A stretch of DNA of 6,584 nt from Planctomycetota bacterium. Lineage in GTDB: Bacteria; Planctomycetota; UBA11346. Of the stretch, positions 5,454 to 6,584 are shown piece by piece. Position 1 is the first letter of the stretch; each line of letters starts with the position of its first letter. A model generated the notes under the pieces. The model was given only the letters and a program-made list of their open reading frames with translations, did not search any database and was not told where the DNA came from. Both the position numbers and the translations under genes were made by a program. Where the stretch lies: contig CANETI010000149.1 of the NCBI GenBank assembly GCA_947440715.1, forward strand, positions 1 to 6,584, in the 5' to 3' direction.

Positions 5454-6260
5454 GTGGATGATCGCACCAGCGTGCTGCTCAATTTGAAACAGCTGATCGA
5501 ACTCGATCAGGCTGCTGGCATTGAATTTATTTTACGCGAACCCGCCGCAGTGAACGCGACTTCGGCACCGACTCCTGTGCCAGCTAAAGCCCCCGTTACT
5601 GCACGTGCCCAAGTCGCACCCGCTCCCATTATTTCCGCGCCAAAACCAGCAGTGCCCGTTACCCCTACGTTATCGACCGCGACTACCGCCAACGATACGC
5701 TCGCCTCCATCGCTCAAGAAATCGCTGACTGCAAAGCCTGTCGCTTATGCGATGGTCGACGCCACACCGTACCAGGCGAAGGACTTTCCACGCCTATTTT
5801 ATTATTTGTCGGTGAAGGTCCTGACGCCGATGAAGACGCGCAAGGTCGCCCTTTCGTTGGCGCTGCGGGGCAATTACTCGACAAAATGATAACCGCGATG
5901 GGGTTATCACGCGACCAAGTATTCCTGACTAATATCATTAAATGTCGCACCCCAGGCAATCGCACACCGGAAATCGAAGAAATTAATGCCTGTCTTCCAT
6001 TTCTTAAACGCCAAATCGCCGTGCTCAAACCCAGCGTCATTTGTGCGTTGGGCAACACACCGTTACGCGCGCTCACCGGCAACGATAAAGCCGGTATCAC
6101 CCGCATGCGCGGTCAACAATTGTCGTACAATGGCATCACCATGATTCCTACGTTTGATCCCAGTTTCTTACTGCGAAATCCTGACGCCAAAAAACCATGC
6201 TGGGAAGACTTACAAACCGTCCTCAAAGTCATGGGCCGCGAACCACCCAAACGCGGTTAA
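5454..6260 (+). CDS. Family 4 uracil-DNA glycosylase (Fe-S type), variant motifs
   Basis: This encodes a 268-residue protein of the family 4 (UDGa) uracil-DNA glycosylases, which cut uracil from DNA at the start of base-excision repair. Layout: an N-terminal helix (LKQLIELDQAAGIEFI, 11-26), an Ala/Pro-rich linker (about 30-78), then the catalytic domain. Four cysteines expected to hold the 4Fe-4S cluster are present: C93, C96, C164 and C180. Core motifs are GEGPDADEDAQGRPFVGAAG (120-139), LTNIIKCRTPGNRTPEIEEI (158-177) and TFDPSFLLRNP (233-243). Two positions differ from the consensus I recall: Asp124 where Gly is usual (GEAPG/GEGPG), and Asp235 where His is usual (HPS/HPA). Each His or Gly codon is one base away. 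Catalysis may therefore be altered. The GTG start is supported by AAGGAGG. The gene is coupled to the ABC permease, an unexplained pairing. Family assignment is firm; activity is uncertain. Confidence 0.92.
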   Translation: MDDRTSVLLNLKQLIELDQAAGIEFILREPAAVNATSAPTPVPAKAPVTARAQVAPAPIISAPKPAVPVTPTLSTATTANDTLASIAQEIADCKACRLCDGRRHTVPGEGLSTPILLFVGEGPDADEDAQGRPFVGAAGQLLDKMITAMGLSRDQVFLTNIIKCRTPGNRTPEIEEINACLPFLKRQIAVLKPSVICALGNTPLRALTGNDKAGITRMRGQQLSYNGITMIPTFDPSFLLRNPDAKKPCWEDLQTVLKVMGREPPKRG

Positions 6261-6362
6261 GCGACATTAACAGGCGACCTTTAAAAATATAACCACCTCG
6301 TTCGACGGTCTGTTGCTCTGCAGCGCACAAAATGGTTGTAGAACGTGGTATCATACGCCTGC

Positions 6363-6463
6363 GGGGGCAGCGCCGGAGGCGCGTTGTTGGGGGGCGATAC
6401 CCCCAACTGAAAACAAAGCCACTTCCGGCGCAGCCGGAAACCCAGCGCAGCTGGGGCTTTCGC
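6363..6463 (-). repeat. Palindrome-cluster repeat, copy 2 (inverted)
   Basis: The reverse complement of this stretch matches 3653-3755 almost base for base (101 against 103 bp). There are two substitutions near 6416-6418, and the central palindrome is 2 bp shorter with one more change. The shortened palindrome can still pair GGGGG with CCCCC, so hairpin potential is kept. The TTTCGCC/GGCGAAA hairpin at one end of copy 1 is only half present, which marks that end of the shared unit. It lies downstream of the glycosylase gene, in the opposite orientation to copy 1. Confidence 0.88.
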
Positions 6464-6535
6464 TCAATGCTATTAAGCTAACGACTTGAAAGGCAAAAAT
6501 CATTTACAGGAGGACCAGAGCAACGGAGGGTGCTA

Positions 6536-6584
6536 ATGGATTTCTTCTATTAATGCTAGCTAGGGGCGCTTTCTTACCTCTCTC
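6536..6584 (+). other. Possible leader peptide and start of a gene cut by the window edge
   Basis: GGAGGG (6525-6530) sits 5 nt before an ATG at 6536 that encodes only MDFFY before TAA (6551-6553). That stop overlaps a second ATG (6553, TAATG), which opens a frame reading MLARGAFLPLS to the edge; the same frame is open and hydrophobic upstream (FLLLMLARGAFLPL). This could be a short leader peptide with reinitiation into a secreted protein, or chance. Too little sequence is visible to call a gene. Confidence 0.25.

Larger units (their letters stand above)
6261..6584. other. Spacer with no confident gene
   Basis: This stretch after the glycosylase gene holds no confident coding frame. It contains an AT-rich section with a possible extended -10 (TGGTATCAT, 6346-6354; no -35 found), the second palindrome-cluster copy (6363-6463), and a purine-rich segment with two Shine-Dalgarno-like motifs near the right edge. 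No clear Rho-independent terminator follows the glycosylase; the palindrome cluster may act as one. Confidence 0.6.

Noticed and set aside
5714..6106. Minus-strand open frame of 130 residues inside the glycosylase gene
   Set aside because: It is antisense to strongly conserved glycosylase motifs, with no ribosome binding site or family resemblance.

Overview
This 6.6 kb window is bacterial chromosomal sequence, most likely from a Gram-negative (diderm) organism. The evidence is two predicted lipoproteins with lipoboxes, one of which resembles the LPS-transport protein LptC. Gene content (type II fatty-acid synthesis genes, a family 4 uracil-DNA glycosylase with a long Ala/Pro linker, a C2-like membrane-anchored protein), moderate GC (about 53% in a hand-counted fabF line) and GTG starts would fit an uncultured lineage such as the PVC superphylum. 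That placement is a weak inference.

Layout: (1) Positions 1-1514 are on the minus strand: an LptC-like lipoprotein gene (810-1514), followed downstream by an AT-richer gene that leaves the window at its left edge and encodes a single-pass membrane protein with a C2-like outer domain. (2) After a divergent spacer come, on the plus strand, acpP (1707-1940), fabF (1966-3216), a hairpin, and a second ACP-like gene (3312-3623). The second carrier protein is clearly related to the first but has Pro where the phosphopantetheine-bearing Ser should be. (3) Positions 3624-3902 hold a run of five hairpin-forming palindromes and a bidirectional Rho-independent terminator that ends a convergent minus-strand lipoprotein gene (3903-4346). 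(4) Positions 4347-4625, between that lipoprotein and the next plus-strand gene, hold a nested symmetrical structure: two inverted arrays of an 8-bp repeat flanking a long hairpin. (5) An ABC-2 family permease (4626-5450) and a family 4 uracil-DNA glycosylase (5454-6260) form a tightly coupled pair. (6) Positions 6261-6584 have no confident gene. They hold a second, inverted, nearly identical copy of the palindrome cluster and, at the right edge, a possible leader peptide and gene start.

Functionally, acpP and fabF form an intact carrier/condensing-enzyme pair, with FabF Cys166, His306, Lys338 and His343 all present. The Ser-less ACP paralogue beside them is the most interesting protein-level oddity. 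The glycosylase keeps its four expected Fe-S cysteines but departs from the family consensus in both active-site motifs. At DNA level, the dispersed palindrome cluster and the nested inverted array are the structures that gene annotation does not explain. All assignments rest on reading the sequence and on remembered family consensus; no database search was run.
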